64,000 nucleotides of DNA from CAWGJC01 sp965276665 (GTDB lineage: Bacteria; Pseudomonadota; Alphaproteobacteria; Acetobacterales; Acetobacteraceae), in NCBI GenBank assembly GCA_965276665.1, contig OZ255620.1:1426001-1490000 (forward strand), given 5' to 3'. The notes below the pieces were generated by a model. That model was not told the DNA's origin. It did not search any database and saw only the letters and a program-made list of their open reading frames with translations. Both the position numbers and the translations under genes were made by a program. Of this stretch, positions 42,173 through 50,482 are shown one piece after another (the stretch's first letter is position 1; each line of letters starts with the position of its first letter).

Positions 42173-43551
42173 CCGGGCTCCTCGGCCCTGCGCTCAGCGG
42201 GATTGCACTCGGCGGCATTGCGCTCGGCGCGCAGCGCGGCCCAGTGCTCGAGCCGGCGGGCGATCTCGCGCTCGAAGCCGCGGCCGGCGGGCTGGTAGAG
42301 CGCCTGCCGCTCCATGCCGTCCGGAAAATAGTTCTGGCCGGAGAACGCCTCCTCCTCCTTGTGATCATAGGCATAGCCATCGCCGTATCCGAGCTGCTTC
42401 ATCAGCTTGGTCGGCGCGTTCAGAATATGCGCCGGCGGCATCAGACTGCCGGTCTCCTTCGCCGCCCGCATCGCGGCGCCGAGCGCAGCATAGGCGGCGT
42501 TCGATTTCGGCGCGGTGCCGAGATAGAGCACGGCCTGGGCGATCGCGAGCTCGCCTTCCGGGCTGCCGAGCCGCTCATAGGCCTCCCAGGCGGCGAGCGT
42601 CTGGGTCAGCGCCTGCGGGTCGGCGAGGCCGATATCCTCGGAGGCGAAGCGCAGCAGGCGGCGGGCGATGTAGCGCGGATCCTCGCCGCCGGCGAGCATG
42701 CGGGCGAGCCAGTAGAGCGCCGCGTCGGGGTCAGAGCCGCGCAGCGACTTATGCAGCGCGGAGATCAGATTGTAGTGCTCCTCGCGATCCTTGTCGTAGA
42801 GCGCGGCGCGACGGGCGAGCAGCGCGGAGAGGCCGGCGGGGTCGAGCACGCCCTCGGCCTCCGGCAGGGCGAGAAGCTGCTCGGCCATATTCAGCAGGTA
42901 GCGCCCGTCGCCATCCGCCATCGCCCGCAGCACGCCGCGCGCCTCCCCGTCGAGCGGCAGCGTGTGGCCGCCCGCCTCGACGCGGGCGAGCAGGCTTTCG
43001 AGCGCGGCATCGTCGAGCCGGCGCAGCACCATCACCTGGCAGCGCGAGAGCAGCGCGCCGTTCAGCGCGAAGGAGGGGTTTTCGGTGGTCGCCCCCACCA
43101 GCGTCACCGTGCCATCCTCGACGGCGGGGAGAAAACCGTCCTGCTGGGCGCGGTTGAAGCGGTGGATCTCGTCGACGAAGAGCAACGTCCCCTGCCCCGC
43201 CCGGCGGCGGCGCGCCGCCTCCTCGAAGGCGCGCTTGAGATCGGCGACCCCGGAGAACACCGCGGAAAGCTGGGTGAAGGCGAGGCCCGCATCCTCCGCG
43301 AGCAGCCGCGCGATTGTCGTCTTGCCGACGCCCGGCGGCCCCCACAGGATCAGCGAGGCGAGCGAGCCCCGCTCCAGCATCTTCGTCACCGTGCCCTCGG
43401 GCCCGAGCAGATGGTCCTGGCCGACGACCTCGCCGAGATGCGTCGGCCGCATGCGGTCGGCGAGCGGGCGCTGGGCGTCGTCCGGCGGGGTCGGCGGCTT
43501 CGACGCCGCCTGCGGGAAGAGGTCGCCCTCGGGTTTCATGCGAACGGCCAT
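42169..43551 (-). CDS. rarA: Replication-associated recombination protein RarA
   Basis: This 460-residue AAA+ clamp-loader-like ATPase acts at stalled replication forks. It shows RMRPTHLGEVVGQDHLLG, Walker A GPPGVGKT (71-78), Walker B LLFVDEIHRFN, sensor 1 GATTENPSF and an arginine finger in LLSRC. The C-terminal MgsA domain (EEHYNLISALHKSLRGSDPDAALYWLARM in parts, EDIGLADPQAL, HILNAPTKLMK) is complete. Start at ATG 43551, or at ATG 43539 four codons later. It overlaps the pseudouridine synthase gene by four bases. Confidence 0.95.
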   Translation of the reverse strand: MAVRMKPEGDLFPQAASKPPTPPDDAQRPLADRMRPTHLGEVVGQDHLLGPEGTVTKMLERGSLASLILWGPPGVGKTTIARLLAEDAGLAFTQLSAVFSGVADLKRAFEEAARRRRAGQGTLLFVDEIHRFNRAQQDGFLPAVEDGTVTLVGATTENPSFALNGALLSRCQVMVLRRLDDAALESLLARVEAGGHTLPLDGEARGVLRAMADGDGRYLLNMAEQLLALPEAEGVLDPAGLSALLARRAALYDKDREEHYNLISALHKSLRGSDPDAALYWLARMLAGGEDPRYIARRLLRFASEDIGLADPQALTQTLAAWEAYERLGSPEGELAIAQAVLYLGTAPKSNAAYAALGAAMRAAKETGSLMPPAHILNAPTKLMKQLGYGDGYAYDHKEEEAFSGQNYFPDGMERQALYQPAGRGFEREIARRLEHWAALRAERNAAECNPAERRAEEPG

Positions 43552-43576
43552 GGCGCTTCTTACACGCGCCGGCGCC

Positions 43577-44605
43577 TCATCCGGGAGAGGCGAAGACGCG
43601 GTTCAGGAAAATACCGAGATCACGGTTGGATTGGGCATGGACGACGGGGTCCGCGCCGATCGGATAAGGCTTGTCCGGCACGCAGAGACCCAGAATGACC
43701 TCGCGCAGGAACGGGCCGCCCATCGGCAGGCCGGTATGGGTATCGAAGATCGTGCCGTCGCGCGCCACCCGGAAGCCGCAGCCGGAGAGATTGCGGCCGA
43801 TCATCATCCGCGGCAGCCCGCCATCCCATTGATGCACCGCGCCGGGATAGGCGATCACGCTCACCTGGCTGCCGCCGCTCCGCAGATCGTCGGCGATCGC
43901 GGCGCAGCGCGCCGGGCGGATCAGCTGGTCATCGGCGCCGTAGAGCATGAGCAGCGGCGCGCCGGTGGTGCGGCTGTCATCGAAGCGGGCGACGCAGGGG
44001 CCGTAGAACGAGACATGCCCGGCGAAGCGCAACCCGTCCGGGGCGAAGCGGTCCGCCATCTCGTCGTAGAGCGCATACATCGTCGCCATGCCGCCATAGG
44101 AGAAGCCGGTCAGCACGACGTGGTGCGGATCGATCTCCGGCAGAGTGGCGAGGTAACGCAGCCCGGCATAGGCATCGGCCACGAACATCGTCTCGGTGAT
44201 GTGCAGCACCCGGCCGATGAAGCTGCTCGCCATGTCGCGCCGCGCGCCGAACGTATCGATCACCAGCACCGCGACGCCCATCGCGGCGAGCTGCGGGCCA
44301 TATGTCTCGCCCCGCTCCTCCACCATCCCGGCGGCGCCGTGCAGCATCACCACCGCGGGCGTGGTGTGGTTGGGCGGCGCGTCCATCGGCAGATAGAGCT
44401 CGCCGATGCCGGTCGTCGCCGGCGCTTGGCGGGAATCGGCGGGGCTGAACGGACTGCTGCTCGGGAAGCGCACTTCTTCTGTACGCACGCCGATGATGCC
44501 GGCGGGGTCGGGCCAGGGGTCGACGATGCGGGCCCCGCGCGCGCCACCGGCTGAAATCGCCAGTAGCACAATCAGCAAGGGCAATAACGGGACACGGCGC
44601 GGCAT
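43577..44605 (-). CDS. Secreted dienelactone hydrolase-like protein
   Basis: This 342-residue alpha/beta hydrolase has an N-terminal signal peptide (RRVPLLPLLIVLLAISAGGARG). Nucleophile Ser169 is in VVLTGFSYGGMATMYALY, Asp225 or a neighbour in LMLYGADDQLIRP is the acid, and His259 lies in YPGAVHQWDGG. The oxyanion region VVMLHGAAGMVEERG is clear. ATG 44605 follows GGAGG by four bases; upstream open sequence is a shadow of the divergent lactonase gene. The substrate is unknown; family members open lactones or cleave esters. It ends 25 bases before the rarA start and may be co-transcribed with it. Confidence 0.78.
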   Translation of the reverse strand: MPRRVPLLPLLIVLLAISAGGARGARIVDPWPDPAGIIGVRTEEVRFPSSSPFSPADSRQAPATTGIGELYLPMDAPPNHTTPAVVMLHGAAGMVEERGETYGPQLAAMGVAVLVIDTFGARRDMASSFIGRVLHITETMFVADAYAGLRYLATLPEIDPHHVVLTGFSYGGMATMYALYDEMADRFAPDGLRFAGHVSFYGPCVARFDDSRTTGAPLLMLYGADDQLIRPARCAAIADDLRSGGSQVSVIAYPGAVHQWDGGLPRMMIGRNLSGCGFRVARDGTIFDTHTGLPMGGPFLREVILGLCVPDKPYPIGADPVVHAQSNRDLGIFLNRVFASPG

Positions 44606-44686
44606 GCAGCCTCCATCGCGGCGTGGCGGCGCAGGTTCCCTTCGGAGCGGCATGGCCATAAGCTCGCCTTCCAAGGGAGGAACGCG

Positions 44687-45739
44687 ATGCCGGAACCGGA
44701 CGCCGCGCCGAGGCTGCGGGTCGCGTATATTTCTTGCGCCGAGCCGAAGGAGATCTGGGCTTTCGCGATGGACCCGGCGAGCGGCGCGCTGCGTGGGATC
44801 GCGCGCACACCGGTGCCCGGCACCGCCGAACCCTCGCCGCAGAGCCTGCCGATGGCGGTGAGCCCGGATCGGCGCGTCCTGCATGCGGCACTCCGCACGC
44901 CCGCCTATCCGGTGACCAGCTACGCGATCGACGGCAGATCGGGCGCGCTCACGCCGGTCGGCACCGCGACCCTCGCCGACAGCATGGCCTATCTCGCGAC
45001 CGATCGCACCGGTCGGCATCTGCTCGCCGCCAGCTATTCCGGCGCAAGGCTCACCAGCAACCCGATCGACGCGCAGGGCCGGGTGCAATCCGCCCCGGTG
45101 CGGAGCGTGCCGACCGCACCGAAGGCGCACAGCATCCTGGCCGCCCCCGATAACCGCTTCCTCTACGCGGCGGTGCTCGGCGGCGATCATGTCATGCGGC
45201 TCGCATTCGATGCCGAGGCCGGCGCGATGACGCCGTTGCCGCCGCATGCCGCGAGCGCGCCCGGCGAAGGTCCGCGCCATCTTCGCTTTCACCCGGACGG
45301 GCGCACGCTGTTCGTGGCCAACGAGGTCGGCGGCACGGTCGATGCCTATGCGATCGACGCGGAGAGCGGCCGGCTGACCCGCGGCTGCGGCGCCAGCCTG
45401 CTGCCGGACGGCACGCCGCCGCGCCCGACCGCGGCGGCGGCGGATCTGCAGATCACCCCGGACGGGCGCTTCCTCTATGCGAGCGTGCGCAGCCGCAACC
45501 TCATCACCGGTTTCGCGATCGGGCCGGATTCGCTCCGCCGCATCGGCAGCTGGGACGTGCCGGCGGTGCCGCGCAGCCTGGCGATCGACCCGGACGGCCG
45601 CTTCCTGCTCGCCGCCGGCCTCGAGACCGCGCGCGTCGCCACCTTCGCGATCGGCAGCACCGGCGCGCTCACCGGGGTCGCGCAGACCGTCACCGGCGCG
45701 CAGCCCAACTGGATCGAGATCATCGATCTGCCCGGCTGA
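44687..45739 (+). CDS. Lactonase, 7-bladed beta-propeller (6-phosphogluconolactonase type)
   Basis: This 350-residue protein has the YbhE/Pgl propeller: repeated blades such as MAVSPDRRVLHAALR, ILAAPDNRFLYAAVLGGDHV, LRFHPDGRTLFVANEVGGTVDAY and LQITPDGRFLYASVRSRN. Together with EGPRHLRF these are diagnostic of the family. The reference activity is 6-phosphogluconolactone hydrolysis in the pentose phosphate pathway, but paralogues act on other lactones. An AGGGAGG site precedes ATG 44687. There is no signal peptide. A second lactonase-type gene lies 166 bp downstream, separated by a long palindrome. Confidence 0.85.
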   Translation: MPEPDAAPRLRVAYISCAEPKEIWAFAMDPASGALRGIARTPVPGTAEPSPQSLPMAVSPDRRVLHAALRTPAYPVTSYAIDGRSGALTPVGTATLADSMAYLATDRTGRHLLAASYSGARLTSNPIDAQGRVQSAPVRSVPTAPKAHSILAAPDNRFLYAAVLGGDHVMRLAFDAEAGAMTPLPPHAASAPGEGPRHLRFHPDGRTLFVANEVGGTVDAYAIDAESGRLTRGCGASLLPDGTPPRPTAAAADLQITPDGRFLYASVRSRNLITGFAIGPDSLRRIGSWDVPAVPRSLAIDPDGRFLLAAGLETARVATFAIGSTGALTGVAQTVTGAQPNWIEIIDLPG

Positions 45740-45747
45740 TGGGCGCT

Positions 45748-45872
45748 AGAGCATTTTCAGTTAAGTCGGCGCCGGCCCTCGCCCCCACCCGGCCCCAACG
45801 GTCGTGTACTTCCGTGGGAGGCCGGGTGGGAGCGAGGGCCGGCGCCGACTCCACCGAAGGTGAAAATGCTCT
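45748..45872. repeat. Long palindrome with AGAGCATTTTCA ends
   Basis: This 125-bp element lies between the two lactonase-type genes. The outer arms AGAGCATTTTCA and TGAAAATGCTCT are perfect inverts. Inside them GTCGGCGCCGGCCCTCGC and GCGAGGGCCGGCGCCGAC also pair perfectly, and CCCACCCGGCC pairs with GGCCGGGTGGG. The top carries GTCGTGTACTTCCG. The left end recurs at 25088. It looks like a miniature mobile or BIME-like element. Confidence 0.85.
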
Positions 45873-45904
45873 GGTTGAAACGCCCGGCCTGAAGGGAGGA
45901 AATC

Positions 45905-46813
45905 TTGCACCCGGATTACGAGATTCTCGATGAGCGCTTTCTCATGCTCACCCAGCCGAACGTGCGCCTGGAGAAACTGCATGGCGGGATGCGCTGGGCC
46001 GAGGGACCGGTCTATTTCATCGACAGCGACACCCTGCTGTGGAGCGACATCCCGAACAACCGCATCATGCAATGGGCGGACGGTCTCGGCGCGCGAATCT
46101 GGCGGCAGGATTCGAGGAACAGCAACGGCAATACGCGCGACCGGCAGGGCCGCCTGATCACCTGCGAGCACGGCGCGCGCCGCGTCACCCGCACCGAGAT
46201 CGACGGCAGCATCACCATTCTTGCCGACCGGTTCGAGGGCAAGCGCCTCAACTCGCCGAACGATGCCGTGGTGAAATCCGATCACAGCATCTGGTTCACC
46301 GATCCGCCCTACGGCATTCTCAGCGCCTATGAGGGGGAGCGCACCGAGAGCGAGATCGGCGCCTGCAACGTCTATCGGCTCGACCCGGCGAACGGTGCGC
46401 TCAGCATCGTCGCGGGTGATTTCGACAAGCCGAACGGCATCGCCTTCTCGCCCGACGAGAGCAAGCTCTGCATCGCCGATACCGGCATCTCGCATAGGAG
46501 CGACGGCGCGCACCACATCCGCGTCTTCGACGTGGTGGACGGCACGCGGCTCGCCAATGGCCGCGTGCTGGCCGACATCACGCCCGGCTGCGCGGACGGG
46601 TTCCGCATCGACACCGACGGCAATATCTGGACCAGCGCCGGCGACGGCGTCCACTGCCTGACGCCCGAGGGGATGCTGCTCGGCAAGATCAAGGTGCCGG
46701 AAGTGGTCGCCAATCTCTGCTTCGGCGGCCCGAAGCGGAACCGCCTGTTCATCACCGCGACGACCTCGCTCTATTCGATCTTCGTCGCGGCGTCGGGCGT
46801 TTCCTGGCCCTGA
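45905..46813 (+). CDS. SMP-30/gluconolactonase family protein
   Basis: This 302-residue propeller matches the SMP-30/gluconolactonase family: MRWAEGPVYFIDSDTLLWSDIPNN at the start (in part), RLITCEHGARRVTRTE, RLNSPNDAVVKSDHSIWFTDPPYGI (in parts), DKPNGIAFSPDESKLCIADTG and ADGFRIDTDGNIW. The metal ligands Glu (WAEGP), Asn (NSPND) and Asp (ADGFRID) are present. The start is TTG 45905, supported by GGGAGGA six bases upstream. With the preceding propeller it suggests sugar-acid lactone hydrolysis in the cytosol, although the sugar is unknown. Confidence 0.88.
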   Translation: MHPDYEILDERFLMLTQPNVRLEKLHGGMRWAEGPVYFIDSDTLLWSDIPNNRIMQWADGLGARIWRQDSRNSNGNTRDRQGRLITCEHGARRVTRTEIDGSITILADRFEGKRLNSPNDAVVKSDHSIWFTDPPYGILSAYEGERTESEIGACNVYRLDPANGALSIVAGDFDKPNGIAFSPDESKLCIADTGISHRSDGAHHIRVFDVVDGTRLANGRVLADITPGCADGFRIDTDGNIWTSAGDGVHCLTPEGMLLGKIKVPEVVANLCFGGPKRNRLFITATTSLYSIFVAASGVSWP

Positions 46814-46835
46814 GGGCGAAGCGCCGCCGAAAGCT

Positions 46836-47396
46836 CTATTGCTGGGGCGGCTTCACGTGGACGTAATCCGGCGGCGTCCTGAAGGCGGCGGCGTCCTGCG
46901 GGCCGTAGGTGACGGTGGCGGCCTCCAGCAACGTCCGGTTGCCGGCGCGGGCGCGGAGCAGCACGCCGTCGGCGGTGAAGCAGGCGATGGTGGGGTCGCC
47001 CGTGGTGTCGGTGGTCTGCCAGTCGGTGCAGGGCAGGCCGGCGACGGTGTCATTGCCCTGGCGGGTGAAATGGCCGCCCTCCGGGCCGAAATTGCCGCCC
47101 GGCAAGGTGGCGGCGCCGGTGTCGAGATCGAGGACCTGGCGGTCAGCATCGCGCACCACGGCGACCCGGTGATCCTTGTAATTCACGATCATGTAGAGGC
47201 CGGGCGTCGGCGGATCGACGCGCAGCATCTGCGGCCCGGCCAGCCATCGCATCCGCTGGGTGAGCGTCTGGTCGGCCGCCGTCATGTGGTAGGTCACATC
47301 CACGTCGCGCGTCGGGATGGTGTTGGGCCGGGTCTGCGCGGCGGCCGGGAGCGCCGCGGCGCAGACCAGAAGCGCTGAGAGCGCGGCGCGTCTCAT
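46836..47396 (-). CDS. Secreted protein of unknown function, paralogue B
   Basis: This 186-residue protein has a signal peptide (RRAALSALLVCAAALPAAAQ) and a single soluble domain. It shares with the next protein the layout IPTRDVDVTYHM, a middle section PGLYMIVNYKDHRVAVVRD, the GxDTVAGLPCTDW segment with a Cys, and TIACFTADGVLLRA. Two cysteines in conserved places could form a disulfide. The fold may be LolA-like or DUF4412-like, but I cannot assign it firmly. Its start overlaps the end of paralogue A by four bases, so the pair is co-translated in the periplasm-bound route. Confidence 0.7.
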   Translation of the reverse strand: MRRAALSALLVCAAALPAAAQTRPNTIPTRDVDVTYHMTAADQTLTQRMRWLAGPQMLRVDPPTPGLYMIVNYKDHRVAVVRDADRQVLDLDTGAATLPGGNFGPEGGHFTRQGNDTVAGLPCTDWQTTDTTGDPTIACFTADGVLLRARAGNRTLLEAATVTYGPQDAAAFRTPPDYVHVKPPQQ

Positions 47397-48061
47397 TGCG
47401 TTTGTCCGGAGGATCTGGGCGCCTGTCCGGTGGATCTGGCGGGCGGCATCATCATCGTGGCGGCGGCGGCCGGCAGGTTGATGCGCGCGAAATCCGCCGG
47501 CGGCTCCAGCAGCGCCCGCGGAATCGGCCCGTAAGTGACCACGTTCGCGATCACCCCGCCCGACCCGCCCTGCGCCGACTTGCCCTGCGCGCGCAGCACC
47601 ACGCCATCCGCCGTCAGGCAGACCGAGGCATCCCCTTGCGCATTGTGCAGCGACCAGAGATCGCAGCGATGGCCGGCGACGGTGTCGCTCCCGCCATGCA
47701 CGAAGCCGGCGGCGTTCTCCGGCAGCATCGCGCCGATCGGGGTGGCGGAAAGCGGGATCCGCATCACCGTCTTCTGGCGTGGCAGCACAAGCATGCCAAG
47801 ATCGCCGGCGCGATCGACGATGGCGTAGCTGCCGCCGGGCAGGTCGATCCGCGCCTGCGTGCCGCCCGCCTTCCAGTGCATCGCGATGGTGGTGGACCGG
47901 TTCTGCTGCTGATCGATCACCGCGTAGGTGACGGTGACATCGCGCGTCGGCCAGATATGCGGCGGCGCGTCCTGCGCCGAGGCCGGCGCCCCCGACAGGC
48001 TGCCGGCCAAAGTCGCGCTGGCCAGCATCGCTAAGGCGAACGGCGCGATCATTCTCGGCAT
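47393..48061 (-). CDS. Secreted protein of unknown function, paralogue A
   Basis: This 222-residue exported protein has a signal peptide (about residues 1-29, ending SAPASAQD-like) and the same domain as the following gene. It shows IWPTRDVTVTYAVIDQQ, GSYAIVDRAGDLGMLVLP, GGSDTVAGHRCDLWSLHN and ASVCLTADGVVLRAQGK, with matching Cys positions. A Pro/Gln/Ser-rich tail extends beyond the domain. The tandem paralogues probably arose by duplication. They sit 60 bases downstream of aat; the role is unknown. Confidence 0.7.
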   Translation of the reverse strand: MPRMIAPFALAMLASATLAGSLSGAPASAQDAPPHIWPTRDVTVTYAVIDQQQNRSTTIAMHWKAGGTQARIDLPGGSYAIVDRAGDLGMLVLPRQKTVMRIPLSATPIGAMLPENAAGFVHGGSDTVAGHRCDLWSLHNAQGDASVCLTADGVVLRAQGKSAQGGSGGVIANVVTYGPIPRALLEPPADFARINLPAAAATMMMPPARSTGQAPRSSGQTQ

Positions 48062-48120
48062 GGCAATCCTCTCGAAATCAGGCGGCCGGACGCTGCGCCC
48101 CGGGCCGCCCGCGCGTCAAC

Positions 48121-48780
48121 TCAACCACTCGCCAGCGTGTGGATCTCGACCTCGACATCCTGCGCGGCCGGTGCCTCCGGCCAACGCGCCGGCGCGGCCA
48201 ACGCGTCGGCCAGCATCGCGCGATACGCCTCGCGCGGCACTTCACGCGCGCCGAATTGCGTCAGATGGGCGGTCACGAACTGCGTGTCGAGCAGGCGGAA
48301 ACCGCCCAGGCGCAGCCTGGCCACCAGGTGCACCAAGGCCACTTTCGAGGCGTCGCGCGCCCGGCTGAACATGCTCTCGCCGAAGAAAGCAGCCCCGATC
48401 GCGACGCCGTAAAGCCCGCCGACCAGCACACCGCCAAGCCGGCACTCGACGCTATGCGCCTGGCCGCGCCGGGCGAGCTCGACGAACAGGCGCTCGATCT
48501 CGTCGTTGATCCAGGTATCCTCGCGCCCCGCCGCCGCCTCGGCGCAGCCGGCGATGATGGCGGGGAAATCCCGGTCAGTCGCCACATCGAACGCGCCGGC
48601 GAGCACGGTTCGGCGCAGCCGGCGCGGCAGATGGAACGATCCGAGCGGGAGAACCCCGCGCTGCTCAGGATCGAGCCAGTAGAGCCGGTCGCCCCGCCTC
48701 GTCTCCGCCATCGGGAACAATCCGGCGCGGTAGGCGCGGAGCATGAGATCGGGCGTGATCTCGGAGGTCCGGCGCGACAC
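48121..48780 (-). CDS. aat: Leucyl/phenylalanyl-tRNA-protein transferase
   Basis: This 219-residue N-end-rule enzyme adds Leu or Phe to proteins with N-terminal Arg/Lys so that ClpS/ClpAP degrade them. Family blocks are complete: LMLRAYRAGLFPMAE, YWLDPEQRGVLPL, CAEAAAGREDTWINDEI, GQAHSVECRLGGVLVGGLYG, FGESMFSRARDASKVAL and GFRLLDTQFVTAHL. The start MSRRTSEITPDL is standard. It lies three bases after the phosphatase gene at 48784 and is presumably in the same operon. Confidence 0.95.
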   Translation of the reverse strand: MSRRTSEITPDLMLRAYRAGLFPMAETRRGDRLYWLDPEQRGVLPLGSFHLPRRLRRTVLAGAFDVATDRDFPAIIAGCAEAAAGREDTWINDEIERLFVELARRGQAHSVECRLGGVLVGGLYGVAIGAAFFGESMFSRARDASKVALVHLVARLRLGGFRLLDTQFVTAHLTQFGAREVPREAYRAMLADALAAPARWPEAPAAQDVEVEIHTLASG

Positions 48781-48783
48781 CGT

Positions 48784-49446
48784 TCACTCCCGCCGCAGCA
48801 CGCGGTCGTTGATGAAACTCGAAATGCCGTGCGCGGTAAAATCCCGCCGGAGCGCCGCCTCGTCGTATTCGTGCTCCACCCAGTCGAGAAACGGTCGCCG
48901 GCCCTCGGCCTCCCGCGCGTAACGGATGAAGAAGGCATCCAGAATGCCGGTGCGCGAACGGTTGAAATGGCCGAACCGCCAGGAGAGCTGGCGCAGCGCC
49001 TCCGCGGCGCTGCCCCCCTCCATCAGCACCACCAGGCCGGCCGCGAGCCCGGCGCGGTCGGCGCCCGACTTGCAATGCATCAACGCCGGCGTCTCGAGAC
49101 CGCGATAGAGGCCGGCGAAGCGGAGGATGCGATCGCGATGCGGCGCGCCGCGGCTCTCGAACGCCATGTCCACATGCGCAAGCCCGAGCCGCGCCGCCGC
49201 GTCACGGGACAGCGCATCAGAGCCGCATTGCCGGTAGCCGCGCAGATTGATTAACGTGCGAAGCCCAAAGCGACGGACCGCCGCGGCCAGCCGCGCCGGC
49301 GTCGGGTGGTTGGACCGGTAGAGCCGCCCGGGCACCACCTCGGCCCAATTCTCCCAGAGCACGCGAAACACGGCATGATCGACCAGCAGGCTGTCGGACC
49401 AGGCTTTGGCGCGTCCCCTCGGGGTTTGAAGGTTCCCGGCGAACAT
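48784..49446 (-). CDS. Cysteine-based protein tyrosine/dual-specificity phosphatase
   Basis: This 220-residue protein has the phosphatase P loop HCKSGADRAG (Cys125, Arg131) and the preceding elements VVPGRLYRSNHPTPARLAAAV and LRTLINLRGY, typical of the DSP/Siw14-like group. A general acid Asp may be Asp93 or Asp105. Bacterial members act on phosphoproteins, inositol phosphates or lipid phosphates; the target is unknown. It lies directly upstream of aat, three bases apart. Its start is followed upstream by a palindromic repeat, beyond which lies sdhB. Confidence 0.82.
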   Translation of the reverse strand: MFAGNLQTPRGRAKAWSDSLLVDHAVFRVLWENWAEVVPGRLYRSNHPTPARLAAAVRRFGLRTLINLRGYRQCGSDALSRDAAARLGLAHVDMAFESRGAPHRDRILRFAGLYRGLETPALMHCKSGADRAGLAAGLVVLMEGGSAAEALRQLSWRFGHFNRSRTGILDAFFIRYAREAEGRRPFLDWVEHEYDEAALRRDFTAHGISSFINDRVLRRE

Positions 49447-49463
49447 TTGGCGCTAGGGGAGAA

Positions 49464-49653
49464 GGCCGGGGGCGCTGCCCCTGGACCCCGCTGGGGGCGA
49501 CGGCCCCCAGACCCCGGAATGGGCGCTTCGCGCGCGGGGAACGGAAGGGGCGGATGTTTCGGGATTTGAATGCGCTTCGCGCTGGGCGAAGCGCCGCAAT
49601 CGGGATCTGGGGCCTTTCGGCCCCAGCGGGGTCCAGGGGCAGCGCCCCTGGCC
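49464..49653. repeat. Intergenic palindromic repeat, class B copy
   Basis: This 190-bp copy sits between the phosphatase start (49446) and the sdhB stop (49672). It shows the GGCCGGGGGCGCTGCCCCTGG and CCAGGGGCAGCGCCCCTGGCC ends and GGGGGCGACGGCCCCCAGAC. A GCGCTTCGCGC-rich middle and the GGGGCCTTTCGGCCCC hairpin complete it. The gap holds no gene I can support. Confidence 0.85.
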
Positions 49654-49671
49654 TACCACTTCGCCCACTCG

Positions 49672-50454
49672 CTAGCCCTTGCGTTCGGCCTGCAGCTGCT
49701 TGATGCGGCCGATGGCTTGCGCGGGGTTCAAACCTTTGGGGCAGGTCTGCGTGCAGTTCATGATCGTGTGGCAGCGATAGAGCTTGAACGGATCCTCGAG
49801 AGCGTCGAGGCGCTGCCCGGTCGCCTCGTCGCGGCTGTCGGCGATGAAGCGATACGCGGCGAGCAGCGTGGCCGGGCCGAGGTAGCGGTCGCCGTTCCAC
49901 CAGTAGCTCGGGCAGGCGGTGGTGCAGCAGAAGCAGAGGATGCATTCCCACATGCCGTCGAGCTTCTTGCGCTCCTCGACGCTCTGCAGGCGCTCGGCAT
50001 CCGGCGGCGCCGGCGTGTCCGCCTTCAGCCAGGGCTCGATGCTGGCGAGCTGCGCATAGGCCTGGGTGAGATCGGGCACCAGATCCTTCACCACCGACAT
50101 ATGCGGCAGCGGGTTGATCTTGACCGCGCCTTTCACCTCCTCCGTCGGCTTGAGGCAGGCGAGCGTGTTGGTGCCGTCGATATTCATCGCGCAGCTGCCG
50201 CAAATGCCCTCGCGGCAGGAGCGGCGGAAGGTGAGCGTGGTGTCGATCTCGTTCTTGATGTGGATCAGCGCGTCCAGCACCATCGGGCCCATCTTGTCGA
50301 GATCGAGCTCGTAGGTGTCGATGCGCGGATTCTCGCCGTCATCCGGATCCCAGCGATAGACGCGGAATTCGCGCATGCGTTTCGCGCCTTGCGCCGCCTT
50401 GAACGTCTTGCCGGGGCGGACGCGGCTGTTGGCAGGCAGGGTGAACTCGGCCAT
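49672..50454 (-). CDS. sdhB: Succinate dehydrogenase iron-sulfur subunit
   Basis: This 260-residue membrane-associated subunit of respiratory complex II carries three iron-sulfur clusters. [2Fe-2S] ligands are in SCREGICGSCAMNIDG and a later Cys. [4Fe-4S] ligands are in CILCFCCTTACPSYWWN and the final CPKG. [3Fe-4S] ligands are in CHTIMNCTQTCPKGLNPA. It passes electrons from SdhA to quinone. It is the last gene of sdhC-D-A-B, 28 bases after sdhA. A palindromic repeat begins 18 bases beyond its stop codon and may end or protect the transcript. Confidence 0.97.
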   Translation of the reverse strand: MAEFTLPANSRVRPGKTFKAAQGAKRMREFRVYRWDPDDGENPRIDTYELDLDKMGPMVLDALIHIKNEIDTTLTFRRSCREGICGSCAMNIDGTNTLACLKPTEEVKGAVKINPLPHMSVVKDLVPDLTQAYAQLASIEPWLKADTPAPPDAERLQSVEERKKLDGMWECILCFCCTTACPSYWWNGDRYLGPATLLAAYRFIADSRDEATGQRLDALEDPFKLYRCHTIMNCTQTCPKGLNPAQAIGRIKQLQAERKG

Positions 50455-50482
50455 CGGGCTTTGCTTTCGTGGTCGCGCGCGG

